54,829 nt of DNA from Lactarius indigo (taxonomy: Eukaryota; Basidiomycota; Agaricomycetes; Russulales; Russulaceae), in contig JAFKAC010000232.1 in NCBI GenBank assembly GCA_025766275.1, positions 1 through 54,829 of the forward strand, in the 5' to 3' direction. The notes beneath the pieces are model-generated. The model searched no databases, was not told the DNA's origin, and was given only the letters and a program-made list of their open reading frames with translations. The position numbers and the translations under genes were made by a program. Shown piece after piece: positions 22,266-34,375 of the stretch (positions are counted from its first letter, which is position 1; every line of letters starts with the position of its first letter).

Positions 22266-24690
22266 ATGGCCTCATTCTCTAAGCTTCTCATCTCTGTTCT
22301 GATTGCACTTCTTTATGTCTCCACTACGAATGCAAACCCGTGGTATTCGACCTCGAAGCATGCCACTCATCGTACGCGCACCCTTGGTGCCGATGGCAGC
22401 CTCAAGCTTGAGACCTTCCACCCGGAGTCAACTTTCGAGGTGTGCTTTACTTCTTTATATATTGTGTTCTTTCTGTTAATATGCTGATCAGGGCTTCGGT
22501 GTTGAAGGATTGGATCATCCGCTCGCACGTCGTGCTGGCAACTTAGACATCAAGGCCGCCTCAGTGTCCTTTCTTGCGTCTCAGTTGGGTGTTCATCAAA
22601 ACGACATTCATTTCCGTACTAGTACGAAGACGGAAGTGGCACAGCACGCTTTCCTGAAGCAGCAGATTGTGTGTTGAATCCTTTATGCTTCGTAATTGTG
22701 ACGACTTGGGAAACGTGGGGCAGAATGGGGTACCCGTGGCCAACGCGGTTGCAAATGTTGCTTTCAACGATGATGGCAAGGTCTTGTCGTTCAGCTCTTC
22801 TTTCGTCAAGCCTTGTAAGTCTGCGTGAATACTTCGACGACCACGAGGGGTTGTTAACTGAGCCTATTTTCATAAAGCTCGCTCTGCGGATCAAACACCT
22901 ACTGTTCCGCTCAGCAATGCGATCGCTACAGCAGAGAAGGCACTGGATGGCACCCACAATGGACACCCCGCGACGCTTGAGTTCCTTATACAGCCAGATG
23001 GGTCTGCTGTTCTCACCCACGTTATACAAATTCAAAATGAGCATACGGGAACATGGGTAGAGGCATTTGTTGACGCGCACTCGAACAAGGTGGTCTCTGT
23101 GACCGACTTTGTCGCGAAAGCCTCGGTCAGTTCGGAGAAGTGACCACCGGGAGTTTCCCTCCTATTCTAACATTTCTTTTATTTGTTTTTGCAGTACCGC
23201 GTTGTCCCAATTAATCAGGACGACCCTACTCAGGGTTTCCTGACCCTCGTCGACCCCCAGGATTTGATTGCTTCTCCCCTTGCTTGGCACAACGATGGGA
23301 CGACGTCCACGACTGTGACTGCGTGAGTACTTATTTTTATCACAGAGGTTCTAGTACCCTGACATTCCGCTAGCGGAAACAACGCAGCAGCGGCTAAAGG
23401 CACCACTACTGCGCCCCAGTCTTCTCCTGTTCTTAACTTCGTCTACACCTACGATTTTTCCCAGCCTCCGACCGCCCTACCGAACGTCGCTGCGGCAATC
23501 ACGAACGCATTCTACGTCGTCAACACGGTCCATGACTTTACGTATAGATATGGCTTCACGGAGTCCGTGTTCAACTTCCAGACGAATAACTTCGGAAAGG
23601 GCGGAGTAGGCAGCGACCGCGTCAAAGTAAGCGTGCAAGACTCTTCAGGTATCGACGGCTCCGACTTCTCGACTCCCCCCGAGTAAGTCCGTCACTTTTT
23701 GAATTGGTCGATGGGAATTTCTGACACAAAGCAGTGGCCAGTCTGGTATCATGCGGTTGTTCCTGTGGGATTTAACCGTTGTCAGTGCACTGTGATTGAT
23801 CTATGGCCATGCTGAGTGCTGAATTATTCCCCAGCCCGGACGCGATGATGCCATCGAAAATGGCATCATAATTCATGAGAATACGCATGGCATTACCAAC
23901 CGAATGACCGGCGGCGGAACTGGACGGTGCCTGCAAACGATCGAGGCTGGTGGCATGGGCGAGGGATGGTCTGATGCCTTGGCCGAGTAAGTCCTCGCCC
24001 CGCTCCGCGCACGCACTTTCTAAGTTCTGGTATAAAGCTGGGCCGTGCAAGGCACCACCACCATCGATTACGTATTTGGCCAGTACGTCTCCAACAACCC
24101 TGCTGGGATCCGCAGCCACCCATACTCGACTTCTGCGTGAGTGTACACGTTGAATGTTTACCAGGACCTGGTCGTTTAGCCTGTCTACGCCGAAACAGCA
24201 CGACGAACCCACTTCGCTATTCGGACTTGAAGACTCTGAATGATGTTAACGGTATGCACCGCCTCTCTTTCTTCCGGATGTCGCCTGTCTGTCTGATACA
24301 CGGGCAGGTATTGGCGAGGTCTGGGCCAACACGCTCCACAACGTGTATGCCGCACTCGTCACTGCTCACGGGTGGTCCGCGACCGCGCGTACGAATCCGG
24401 ACGGCACGGAGGGCAACATCGTGTACCTGCACCTCTTCCTTGACGCTCTGCTCCTTCAGCCGTGTAATCCTACATGTAAATCTCCTTTATGCCGCACTCT
24501 GTGTGTGTCCTGCGTAGATGCTGACGGGGAATGGACAGTCCTCACAGCCCGAAACGCGTGGATCCAAGCGGACGCAAACCGATATGCGGGCGCGAACAAG
24601 TGCCTGTTGTGGAAAGCATTTGCGAGCAGGGGCCTGGGTGTGAATGCAGCGAACCATAACGACGATTCTACAGTCCCTCCGGGCTGCTAA
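22266..24690 (+). CDS. Secreted M36 fungalysin-type metalloprotease, array copy 5 (most diverged)
   Basis: The 12-exon structure splices to about 598 aa, ending at TAA 24688-24690. HENTHG and GEGWSDAL are kept, but the surroundings differ from the other copies: [28 protein letters not shown] instead of [12 protein letters not shown], and [14 protein letters not shown]. The propeptide has an unusual TKTEVAQ and NLDIKA. Part of exon 4 (about 22925-23125) is almost identical to copy 6, in contrast with the diverged rest of the gene. The frame is continuous with all GT-AG introns, so I score it functional. A changed specificity is possible but is inference only. Confidence 0.9.
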
Positions 24691-25996
24691 ACCTTTTTTT
24701 TTGGTACCATAGGAGGTGAAGGGCAGGCGTGTTGCGTTATGGAAGTATGCTCTCACTCGGTCGACTATGTATTCTGCTTGTCGTATACAATCGTTATCAT
24801 TGCGGGTTTTTGGCAGCTTTCAACCAGATGACCTTAGGGCCTCGAGAGCGTGAGCATTAGGTATTGGAAAGGAGGTTTTTTACGATTTTGTGCTTCTATA
24901 CTGGGTAGCTGTCATCCCTGAATACCTGGGCCGTCCTCAAGTTATCACGGTTCCGTTACTATTGCGGGTTTGCAAACCCTTGCGAGCTTGAGAGTCGGGA
25001 TCCGAGTCAGACCAGCGGAAAAAAAGGCAGCGCTGGACGATACCAAAGATGCAGCTACACGGGATTTAGGTTTGTGAATGGAGTTGGAACGAAGGTAGAT
25101 TCTCTGGCAAAAGAGTTATAGTGTCTCATACTTGGCTTTTTTTTTTCAAACACAGAGAATGAGAATGACTTGGATGTGCCCCGAGGTGCAGCGTACCTTC
25201 AAGATTTCTTCAATTATGACCTCCGGGGGTTACTGGTAGGTTTTCCTTGTAGGTAATGGGCAGGCGACTGCCGGCGGGGGCTCATGAGATGCTGGCAGGG
25301 GCGAGGTGAATCAGAGGTGAACAAAAGTGCTCCGAGCACTGGGGTGCAAAGAATGGATAGGAACACTTCATGAATCGCGCTAAGTGATGACTGGTGTTCA
25401 CCTGCCAGTGGATAGACACAATCACCCAGGCTGGCACTGACATACGCTGGCAGGCATGACCAAACATGAGGTTACCAAAAATCTTGCGGAACATACGGCC
25501 CGGGTGATTTCTTCCAAAATTGGCAAATTGACTCAGATATGACCACTTCATCCTGGCTTCATCTCGCTCTTATCCTCACTCAGACCCGCTATCACGAACG
25601 GTTCCAAAGAAGAATTAAATGCAGCTAATTCCAGCAACCCACGGATTTGCCGTAACACCTGTACCTGTCAGTGAGAAAGCGCCACTGGAACCAAGCTGGA
25701 GCGGCCTGAGAGTCTGCTAGTATATCATAGTAGTAGATTTTGGGACATATGACCACTATCCCCCCTTGATTGTACAGCCAGAAAATTGGACTTTGCAACT
25801 TGCGATGAGTTTTCTTTCAGGTACCGTAGGCGCTGGTTCGTCGGTTGACCTTGGTTGCTATAGCCTATCGGACTTCTTGACAGCTTAGTGTGGGAGCACT
25901 ATGATATACTCTTGGCATCGAACCACGATCCCTGCGTTATTATAAAACCTCGGAAGGGGACTCTGGCTGCGCTCTCCTGCTCCCACCGCTCTTGCT
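24691..25996. repeat. Spacer repeat C, left copy (downstream of protease copy 5)
   Basis: Nearly identical to 28787-30096. The matching unit is larger than the spacer: it runs from within the last exon of copy 5 (about 24620) to exon 4 of copy 6 (about 27050), against about 28714-31150. No gene seen inside the spacer. Confidence 0.88.
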
Positions 25997-26383
25997 TGGC
26001 GTCCCACGACTACGAGAGCCTCGTGTTAAGCAATCCCTGAATGCCCTCAGGCGGTCCTAAATTCTCTTGGTCACATTGCTATACGTGTCTCTTTAACTTT
26101 GTCTTCATAGCTCCTCCAAGAGACGTCTGCAGATTTTTACCCCACTTTGTGACTGATCCATCATTTGGCTTGGCATCTGCGTCATTGACACATGCACCTC
26201 TATGTGTGCGCTCAGTTGTCCGCGTGGTCCCCGCCCTGCTGTTCTCGCGAGCTGACCTCTATCTGGCCTTATGCTAGTTCGTGACCGAGCGGATAGGGTT
26301 TATAAACAATGCATTGTTCACCACTCCGGTCTTCAGTGGCAAGTCTGTCTCAGGCCCAATATCGTCTACTGTCTTAATCAGCA
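25997..26383 (+). promoter_or_regulatory. Upstream region of protease copy 6
   Basis: The conserved block starts near 25997. TATAAA is at 26301-26306, 83 bp before the ATG, preceded by CTAGTTCGTGACCGAG near 26274. Confidence 0.6.
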
Positions 26384-28786
26384 ATGATATCGTTCTCTAA
26401 GCTCCTCTCCTCTGTTCTGATTGCACTCCTCTATGCCTCCACTACGAGTGCAAACCCGTGGCCTTCGACTTCGAAGCATGCCACTCATCGCACGCGTACA
26501 CTTGGTGCCGACGGCAGCCTCAAGCTTGAGACCTTCCACCCCGAGTCAACTTTCGAGGTGTGCTTTACCTCTTTATATATCGTGTTCTGTCTGTTAATAT
26601 GTAGGGCAGGGCTTCGGTGTTGAAGGATTGGATCACCCCCTCGCACGTCGTGCTGGCAACTTCGACATCAAGGCCGCCTCAGTGTCCTTTCTTGCGTCTA
26701 AGTTGGGTATTCATCAAAGCGACATTCATTTCCGTACTAGTGCGAAGGCGGAGGTGGCACAGCACGCGTTCCTGAAGCAGCAGATTGTCTGTCGGTTCCT
26801 TCCGTTTTCGTGACAACTTATAAATTATGGGGCAGAATGGGGTACCCGTGGCCAATGCGGTCGCCAATGTCGCTTTCAACGATGATGGAAAAGTCTTGTC
26901 ATTCAGCTCTTCTTTCGTCAAGCCTTGTGAGTCTGCGCGAATATTTCGACTACCACGAAAGGTTGTTGACCAAGTTGATTTCATGAAGCTGGCTCTGCGG
27001 ACCAAGCACCTACTGTATCACTCAGTGACGCGATCGCTACAGCAGAGAAGGCACTGGATGGCACCCACAATGGACACCCCGCGACGCTTGAGTTCCTTAT
27101 ACAGCCAGATGGGTCTGCTGTTCTCACCCACGTTATACAAATTCAAAATGAGCATACGGGAACATGGGTGGAGGCATTTGTTGACGCGCACTCGAACAAG
27201 GTGGTCTCTGTGACCGACTTCGTCGCGAAAGCATCGGTCAGTTCGTGGGGGTGGTTGGGATCTTCCTTCCTGTCTTAACCGTATTTTTTCTTTATGCAGT
27301 ACCTCGTCCCAATCGATGAGGGGGACCCGTCCAAGGGTTTCCATACCGTCACCGACCCCCAGGATTTGGTCGCATCTCCCCTTGGCTGGCACAATGACGG
27401 GACAACGTCCACGTCTAGCACTGCGTGAGTACCCGCTTTTATCACCGGAGTTCTAGTATCTGACACTCCTGTAGCGGCAACAACGTCTTCGCGGCTAGAG
27501 GCAGCACTCCTGCGTCCCAGACTTCGGCTACTCTTAACTTCATCTACACTCCGAACCTTTCTCAGCCCCCAGGCACCTTGGTAGACGTCAACGCAGCGGT
27601 TGTTAACGCATTCTACGTCGTCAACACCGTTCACGACTTCACATACAGATATGGATTCACGGAGACTACCTTCAATTTCCAGTCGAATAACTTTGGAAAG
27701 GGTGGAGTAGGCAACGATCGCATCACCGTGAGCACGCAGGACGCTGCCGGTACCGACAACGCCGACTTCGTGACTCCCCCCGAGTACGTCCATCGCCTTT
27801 TGAATTGATCGATGGGAACTTCTGACATAGAGCAGTGGCCAGTCTGGTCATATGCGGATGTTCCTGTGGGATCTCACCAGCGTAAGCCCAATGCGTTTGG
27901 TCCCTGGCCACACGAGTTGCTAAACCGTTCGTTAGCCCGGACGTGATGGCGCCCTCGAAGGTGATATCGTGATCCATGAGAATACGCATGGCGTCACCAA
28001 CCGAATGACCGGCGGCGGAACTGGACGGTGCCTGCAAACGATCGAAGCCGGTGGCATGGGCGAGGGATGGTCGGATGCCATGGCCGAGTAAGTCCTCTAT
28101 CCACTTCACACACGCATTTTCTGAGTTTCGGTGTAAAGCTGGTTCTTGCAAGGCGCCACCACCGTCGATTTCGTGTTGGGAAAGTGGGTCATCAACGACC
28201 CTGCTGGGATCCGCAGCCACCCGTACTCGACTTCTGCGTGGGTTTATACAACAACTGTTCGCTAGGACTTGATCGTTCAGCCTAACGACCCCAAAAACAG
28301 CGTAACGAACCCGCTTCGCTACTCGAGCTTGAAGACTCTCACTGAGGTTCACGGTAAGCCCTCTCTCTTTCTTCCGGATATCGCCTGATCATCTAATACA
28401 TGGGCAGACATCGGCGAGGTCTGGGCCAACATTCTCCACAACGTGTATGCCTCGCTTGTCGCTGCTCACGGGTGGTCTGCAACTGCCCGCACGAACCCGG
28501 GCGGCACAGAGGGTAACATCGTGTTCTTGCACCTCTTCCTCGACGCACTGCTTCTCCAACCGTGTAATCCTACATGTAGGCCATTCTCCTTTCGGCCATG
28601 CCTTTCCGCGTGGACGCTGACGGGGAATGGATAGTCGTCACGGCTCGTAACGCGTGGATCCAAGCAGATGCAAACCGATATGCCGGCGCGAACACGTGCG
28701 TATTATGGAATGCGTTTGCGAGCAGGGGCCTGGGTGTGAATGCAGCGAACCATAACGACGATTCTACAGTCCCCCCGGGCTGCTAA
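26384..28786 (+). CDS. Secreted M36 fungalysin-type metalloprotease, array copy 6
   Basis: Twelve exons splice to about 597 aa, ending at TAA 28784-28786. It has a signal peptide starting [10 protein letters not shown], the propeptide, HENTHG and GEGWSDAM. The 5' third (exon 1 to early exon 4) is nearly identical to copy 7, the rest of exon 4 is nearly identical to copy 5, and the linker exon 5 ([14 protein letters not shown]) is private. After the zinc site it reads [16 protein letters not shown] where copies 1, 2 and 4 have [16 protein letters not shown]. No disabling change is seen. Confidence 0.92.
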
Positions 28787-30096
28787 ACCTTTTTTTTTTG
28801 GTACCATGGGAGGTGAGGGGCAGACGTGTTGCGTTATGGAAGTATGCTCTCACTCGGTCGACTCTGTATTCTGCTTGTCGTATACAATCGTTATCATTAC
28901 GGGTTTTTGGTGGCTTTCAACCAGATGACCTTAGGGCCTCGAGAGCATGAACATTAGGTATTGGAAGGGAGGTTTTTTACGATTTTGTGCTTCTATTCTG
29001 GGTAGCTGTTATCCCTGAATACCTGGGCCGTCTTCAAGTTATCACGGTTCCGCTACTATTGCGGGTTTGCAAACCCCTGCGAGCTTGAGAGTCGGGATCC
29101 GAGTCAGACCAGCGGACGAAAAGGCAGCGCTGGACGATACCAAAGATGCAGCTGCACGGGATTCAGGTGCGTGAATGGAGTTGGAACGAAGGTAGATTCT
29201 CTGGAAAAGGAGTCATAGTGTCTCATACTTGGCTTTTTTTTCAATCACAGAAAATAAGAATGACTTGAATGTGCCCGGGGCGCAGCGTACCTTCAAGATT
29301 TCTTCAATTATGGCCTCCGGGGGTTACTGGTAGGTTTTCCTTGTAGGTAATGGGCAGGCGACTGCCGGCGGGGGCTCATGAGATGCTGGCAGGGGCGAGG
29401 TGAATCAGAGGGGAACAAAAGTGCCCCGAGCACTGGGGTGCAAAGAATGGATAGGAACACTTCATGAATCGCGCTGAGTGACGACTGGTGTTCACCTGCC
29501 AGTGGATAGACACAATCACCCAGGCTGGCACTGACATACGCTGGCAGGCATGACCAAACATGAGGTTACCAAAAATCTTGCGGAACATACGGCCCGGGTG
29601 ATTTCTTCCAAAATTGGCAAATTGGCTCGGATATGATCACTTCATCTTGGCTTCATCTTGCTCTTATCCGAGTCCTCAATCAGACCCGCTATCACGAACA
29701 GTTCCAAAGAAGAATAAAATGCAGCCAATTCCAGCAACCCACGGATTTGCCGTAACACCTGTACCTGTCAGTGAGAAAGCGCCACTGGAACCAAGCTGGA
29801 GCGGCATGAGAGTCTGCCAGTATATCATAGTAGTAGATTTTGGGACATATGACCCCTATCCCCCCTTAATTGTACAGCCAGAAAATTGGACTTGGCAACT
29901 TGCGATGAGTTTTCTTTCAGGTACCGTAGGCGCTGGTTCGTCGGTTGACCTTGGTCGCTATAGCCTATCGGACTTCTTGACAGCTTAGTGTGGGAGCACT
30001 ATGATATACTCTTGGCATCGAACCACGATCCCTGCATTATTATAAAACCTCGGAAGGGAACTCTAACTGCGCTCTCTTGCTCCCACCGCCCTCGCT
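28787..30096. repeat. Spacer repeat C, right copy (downstream of protease copy 6)
   Basis: Nearly identical to 24691-25996, with few substitutions and indels. It contains no recognisable gene. Confidence 0.88.
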
Positions 30097-30484
30097 TGGC
30101 ATCCCACGACTATGAGAGCCTCGTGCTGAACAATCCCTGAACGCCCTCAGGCGGTCCTAAATTCTCTTGGTCACATTGCTATACGTGTCTCTTTAACTTT
30201 GTTTTCATAGCTCCTCCAAGAGTCGTCTGCAGATTTTTACCCCACTTTGTGACTGATTCATCATTTGGGTTTGGCATCTTCGCCATTGACACATGTACCT
30301 CTATGTCACCGTATGCGCTCAGTTGTCCGCGTGGTCCCCGCCCTGCTGTTCTCGCAAGCTCACCGCTATCTGGCCTTATGCTAGTTCGTGACCGAGCGGA
30401 TGGGGTTTATAAATAATACATTGTTCGCCACTCCGATCTTCAGCTGAAAGTCTGTGTCAATATCGTCTCCTGTCTTAATCAGCA
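30097..30484 (+). promoter_or_regulatory. Upstream region of protease copy 7
   Basis: The conserved block starts near 30097. TATAAA is at 30408-30413, 77 bp before the ATG, the shortest spacing of the seven. Confidence 0.6.
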
Positions 30485-32873
30485 ATGACATCGTTCTCTA
30501 AGCTCCTCTCCTCTGTTCTGATTGCGCTCCTTTATGCCTCCACTACGAATGCAAACCCGTGGCCTTCGACTTCGAAGCATGCCACTCATCGCACACGTAC
30601 ACTTGGTGCCGACGGCGGCCTCAAGCTTGAGACCTTCCACCCCGAGTCAACTTTCGAGGTGTGCTTTACCTCTATATATCGTGTTCTGTCTGTTAATATG
30701 TAGAACAGGGCTTCGGTGTTGAAGGATTGGATCACCCCCTCGCACGTCGTGCTGGAAACTTCGACATCAAGGCCGCCTCAGTGTCCTTTCTTGCGTCTAA
30801 GCTGGGTATTCATCAAAACGACATTCATTTCCGTACTAGTGCGAAGGCGGAGGTGGCACAGCACGCCTTCCTGAAGCAGCAGATTGTCTGTCGGTTCCTT
30901 CCGTTTTCGTGACAACTTATAAGATATAGGGCAGAATGGGGTACCCGTGGCCAATGCGGTCGCCAATGTCGCTTTCAACGATGATGGAAAGGTCTTGTCA
31001 TTCAGCTCTTCTTTCGTCAAGCCTTGTGAGTCTGCGCGAATATTTCGACTACCACGAAAGGTTGTTGACCAAGTTGATCTTATGAAGCTGGCTCTGCGGA
31101 CCAAACACCTACTGTATCACTCAGTGACGCGATCGCTACAGCAGAGAGGGCACTGGATGGCACCCACAACGGACACCCTGCAACGCTTGAGTTCCTGATA
31201 CAGCCTGACGGCACCGCTGTTCTCACACATGTTATTCAAATTCAAAATGAGCTCACGGGGACGTGGGTAGAGGCGTTTGTTGATGCACACTCTAACAAGG
31301 TGGTCTCTGTGACAGACTTCGTCGCGAAGTCCTCGGTCAGTTAGGGGGTGGCAGCTGGAACATTCCTTCCTTTCCTAATCGTTCTCTTTCTATGTTCTTT
31401 CTTTACGCAGTACCGACTCCCGGGTTCCATAACTGTCTTCGACCCCCAGGATTTGGCTGCATCTCCCCTCGGCTGGCACAGCGATGGGACGACGAACACG
31501 ACAGTGACCGCGTGAGTACTCATTTTTATTACTGGAGGCTCCAGAACCCTGACATTCCGTTAGCGGTAACAACGTCTTCGCGGCTAAAGGCGCCACTGCT
31601 ACTCCCCAGACCTCTCCTGTTCTGAACTTCATCTACGACTATAATTTCGGGGGGTCCCCGACCACCACGACAAACGTCAACGCGGCAGTTGTGAACGTAT
31701 TCTACCTCGTCAACACGGTTCACGACTTTACATACAGATACGGCTTCACGGAGTCGACCTTCAACTTCCAAACGAATAACTTTGGAAAGGGTGGAGCAGG
31801 CAACGATCGCGTCACAGTGAGCGTACAAGACCCTGCTGGTACCGACAATGCCGACTTCTCGACTCCCCCCGAGTACGTCCATCACTTTTTGAATCAGTCT
31901 ATGGGCGTTTCTGACGCAAAGCAGTGGCCAGTCTGGACACATGCGGATGTTCCTGTGGGACTTCACCAGCGTAGGTCTACTACATTTGGTCTCTGACCGC
32001 ACGGGTTGCTGAATCATTCCTTAGCCCGGACGTGATGGTGCCATCGAAAGTGATATCGTGATCCATGAGAATACGCATGGCGTCACCAACCGAATGACCG
32101 GTGGCGGAACTGGACGGTGCCTGCAAACGATCGAGGCTGGTGGCATGGGCGAGGGATGGTCGGATGCCTTGGCCGAGTAAGTCCTCTATCCTCTCCGCGC
32201 ACGCATTTTCTAAGTTCTGGTGTAAAGCTGGTTCTCGCAAGGGGCCACAACCGTCGATTTTGTAGTGGGCACGTTCGTCATCAACGACCCTGCTGGACTC
32301 CGCAGCCACCCATACTCGACTTCTGCGTGAGTTTACACAGCAACTGTTCGCTAGGACTTGATCGTTCAGCCTAACGACCCCAAAACAGTGTAACGAACCC
32401 GCTTCGCTACTCGAGCTTGAAGACTCTCACTGAGGTTCACGGTAAGCCCCCCCTCTTTCTTCTGAACGTTGCCTGTTCGTCTGATATACGGACAGACATT
32501 GGCGAGGTCTGGGCCAACATGCTTCATAACGTGTATGCCTCGCTCGTCTCTGCTCACGGGTGGTCTGCAACTGCGCGCAAGAACCCGGGTGGCACTGAGG
32601 GTAACATCGTGTTCCTGCACCTCTTCCTCGACGCTCTGCTTCTCCAGCCGTGCAACCCTACATGTAAGCCTTTCTCCTTTTGGCCATATCCTTCCGCATG
32701 GACGCTGACGGGAATGGATAGTCATCGCGGCTCGTAACGCGTGGATCCAAGCAGATGCAAACCGATATGCCGGCGCGAACACGTGCGTGTTATGGAATGC
32801 ATTTGCGAGCAGAGGCCTGGGTGTGAATGCTGCGAACCATAACGACGATTCTACAGTCCCCGCGGGCTGCTAG
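30485..32873 (+). CDS. Secreted M36 fungalysin-type metalloprotease, array copy 7
   Basis: Twelve exons splice to about 589 aa, ending at TAG (32871-32873), unlike the TAA of the other six. The linker exon 5 is 9 residues shorter than in copy 1 ([15 protein letters not shown]). HENTHG and GEGWSDAL are intact. The 5' third matches copy 6, but introns 6 and 7 and the short exon between them (about 31871-32030) match copies 2 and 4, with intron 6 identical to that of copy 2, so a conversion tract is likely. It is inferred to be a secreted zinc endopeptidase. Confidence 0.92.
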
Positions 32874-33270
32874 AATATTTGCATCAACTTTCCAGTACCA
32901 TGAGAGGTGGTGAGGGGCAGGCGTGTGGCTGTATAGAAGTGTGTATTTCATTTGGTCGACCAGGGTCTGGGAACGCAGAAGGGACAAAATCACGACGAAA
33001 ACCCGACGGAAATCTATTATAGAGATAATTACCACGAAGGCAAAGATACGGCAACTCTGGGACCTCTCTGAATTGTCCGAAATAGAGTCGGATGATATCA
33101 CGAGACGCCATGCAAGACCAGAAAAGTCAGGTCCGGGTCACGTACGAAGTCCGGAAGTCATCCGCCAGACCCGCGAACCTCAAGCCTAAAAATCATTTTC
33201 GATTATATATGTTTGGAATACAAAGGTATACATAGCACACTAGCTAGTCACAAGCCTGCGGCAATCAGAG
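32874..33270. other. Spacer between the protease array and the Mis12-like gene
   Basis: No gene seen. The first about 90 nt still resemble the downstream flanks of other protease copies. The similarity then stops, marking the right edge of the array at about 32960. Confidence 0.5.
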
Positions 33271-34170
33271 CTACGAATCGTCGTGTTCGAGGGCACGAAG
33301 CGCGGCGGACAAGTGCTCCTTTGAGATGGCCCCGGGCGCCTCTTCTACCGAAGCGCTCTTGGGCCCGGATCCAGTTGCCGCGTTCGCATGCCGCAAAAGC
33401 TGCGCATTGACCCAGCTGATGTAGCCGGCCCTGCCCATCTCCCACTCCCGTTTCCCCGGCGCGGGCAGGAGAGACTGGGTGTTTGCAGGGTCGAGCGGGG
33501 GAAGTGCGGAGACGCTCGCGTGGAGCGCATCTACGTCCGTGGCGAGTGAGTGTAGCATGCGGAGCTGGTCGGGTTGGAGGAAGGCGAGGCGGTCGAGACG
33601 CGCTTGCGCTCTTTTCGCATGGCGTCCGGACGCGCGCTTTGCCTTTGTTAGCAACAGTCTCACTTTCTTTTGCTAAGGATTAGTTTGTCAGTTCGTGGGC
33701 CAGGTACAAAATAATAATGAAAAAAAAAAAAAAAAACGAACCTTCTCGATTTCGCGCCATAGTTCGTCGATCTCCGCGAGAAGTTCGGCCTCTTTTTCTG
33801 GAGGCTGGTTAAAGTCGAGCCCTGCATGGTGCGGCGCGACGAGCGGCAAGTCGGCGGGGACAGCGAAAATGTTGCGGAGGGACCACGCTTCGAAGAAGTC
33901 GAACGCTATATCGGTGTGGAATTCGAGGAGCGTCTGGAAGGAGACGAGGCCCTGCTCGAGCTCCTTGTCGGCGTCCCAGTCGGGCTCGCGCTCGAGACGC
34001 GTTTCGGCCCAGCGATTGAGAAAGTCCTCCATCGCGTCAACGGCGCGTCCGACCCCATCATTTGCGATGTTGATGGTGTCATCGAGAAGAAAATGAGGGG
34101 AAAATGAGAGGAGTTCTGGAACAAGAACGGTTGGGGTCGCGTTAGATGAAGTTCCTTGTTGAGCAGCCAT
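33271..34170 (-). CDS. MIS12: Mis12/Mtw1-like kinetochore protein
   Basis: Two exons (34170-33742 and 33672-33271) encode 276 aa. The N-terminal region has the Mis12-type signature LLSFSPHFLLDDTINIAND followed by AVDAMEDFLNRW. The remainder is mostly helical and charged, as expected for the coiled-coil rod of the MIND/Mis12 complex, which links centromeric CENP-C to the outer kinetochore. The length is close to yeast Mtw1 and longer than human MIS12. The intron (33673-33741, donor GTTCGT) carries a run of T residues on the coding strand near its 5' end. The assignment is by family motif only. Confidence 0.8.
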
Positions 34171-34325
34171 TGCGTTACGCGTTATGTGTTACATGTTACA
34201 GGACATGTGTCACATCTTTGTCGTGACTCCAGACACCCCTACACACAGTCCGCAGCCGCCGTGAGGGTGAAGAAAAGTGACATCTACCTGTCTACTTCAT
34301 GGCGGTGACTACATGTTGTTCTGCG

Positions 34326-34331
34326 TATATA
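34326..34331 (+). promoter_or_regulatory. TATA box of the first poly-Asp-tail gene
   Basis: TATATA within GCGTATATAATGACC, about 50 bp upstream of the ATG at 34376. Confidence 0.5.
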
Positions 34332-34375
34332 ATGACCCTTCCTGTTCCTAGTCAACCTCAGGCCAATCTCGTGCA

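Noticed and set aside
22545..22550. Apparent TAG in copy 5 where other copies read TTCGAC
   Set aside because: In the spliced frame the bases read TTA-GAC (Leu-Asp), so it is a replacement, not a stop.
27281..27300. Pseudogene status for copies with shortened linkers (copies 6 and 7)
   Set aside because: The length changes are whole codons and downstream frames and catalytic motifs stay intact.
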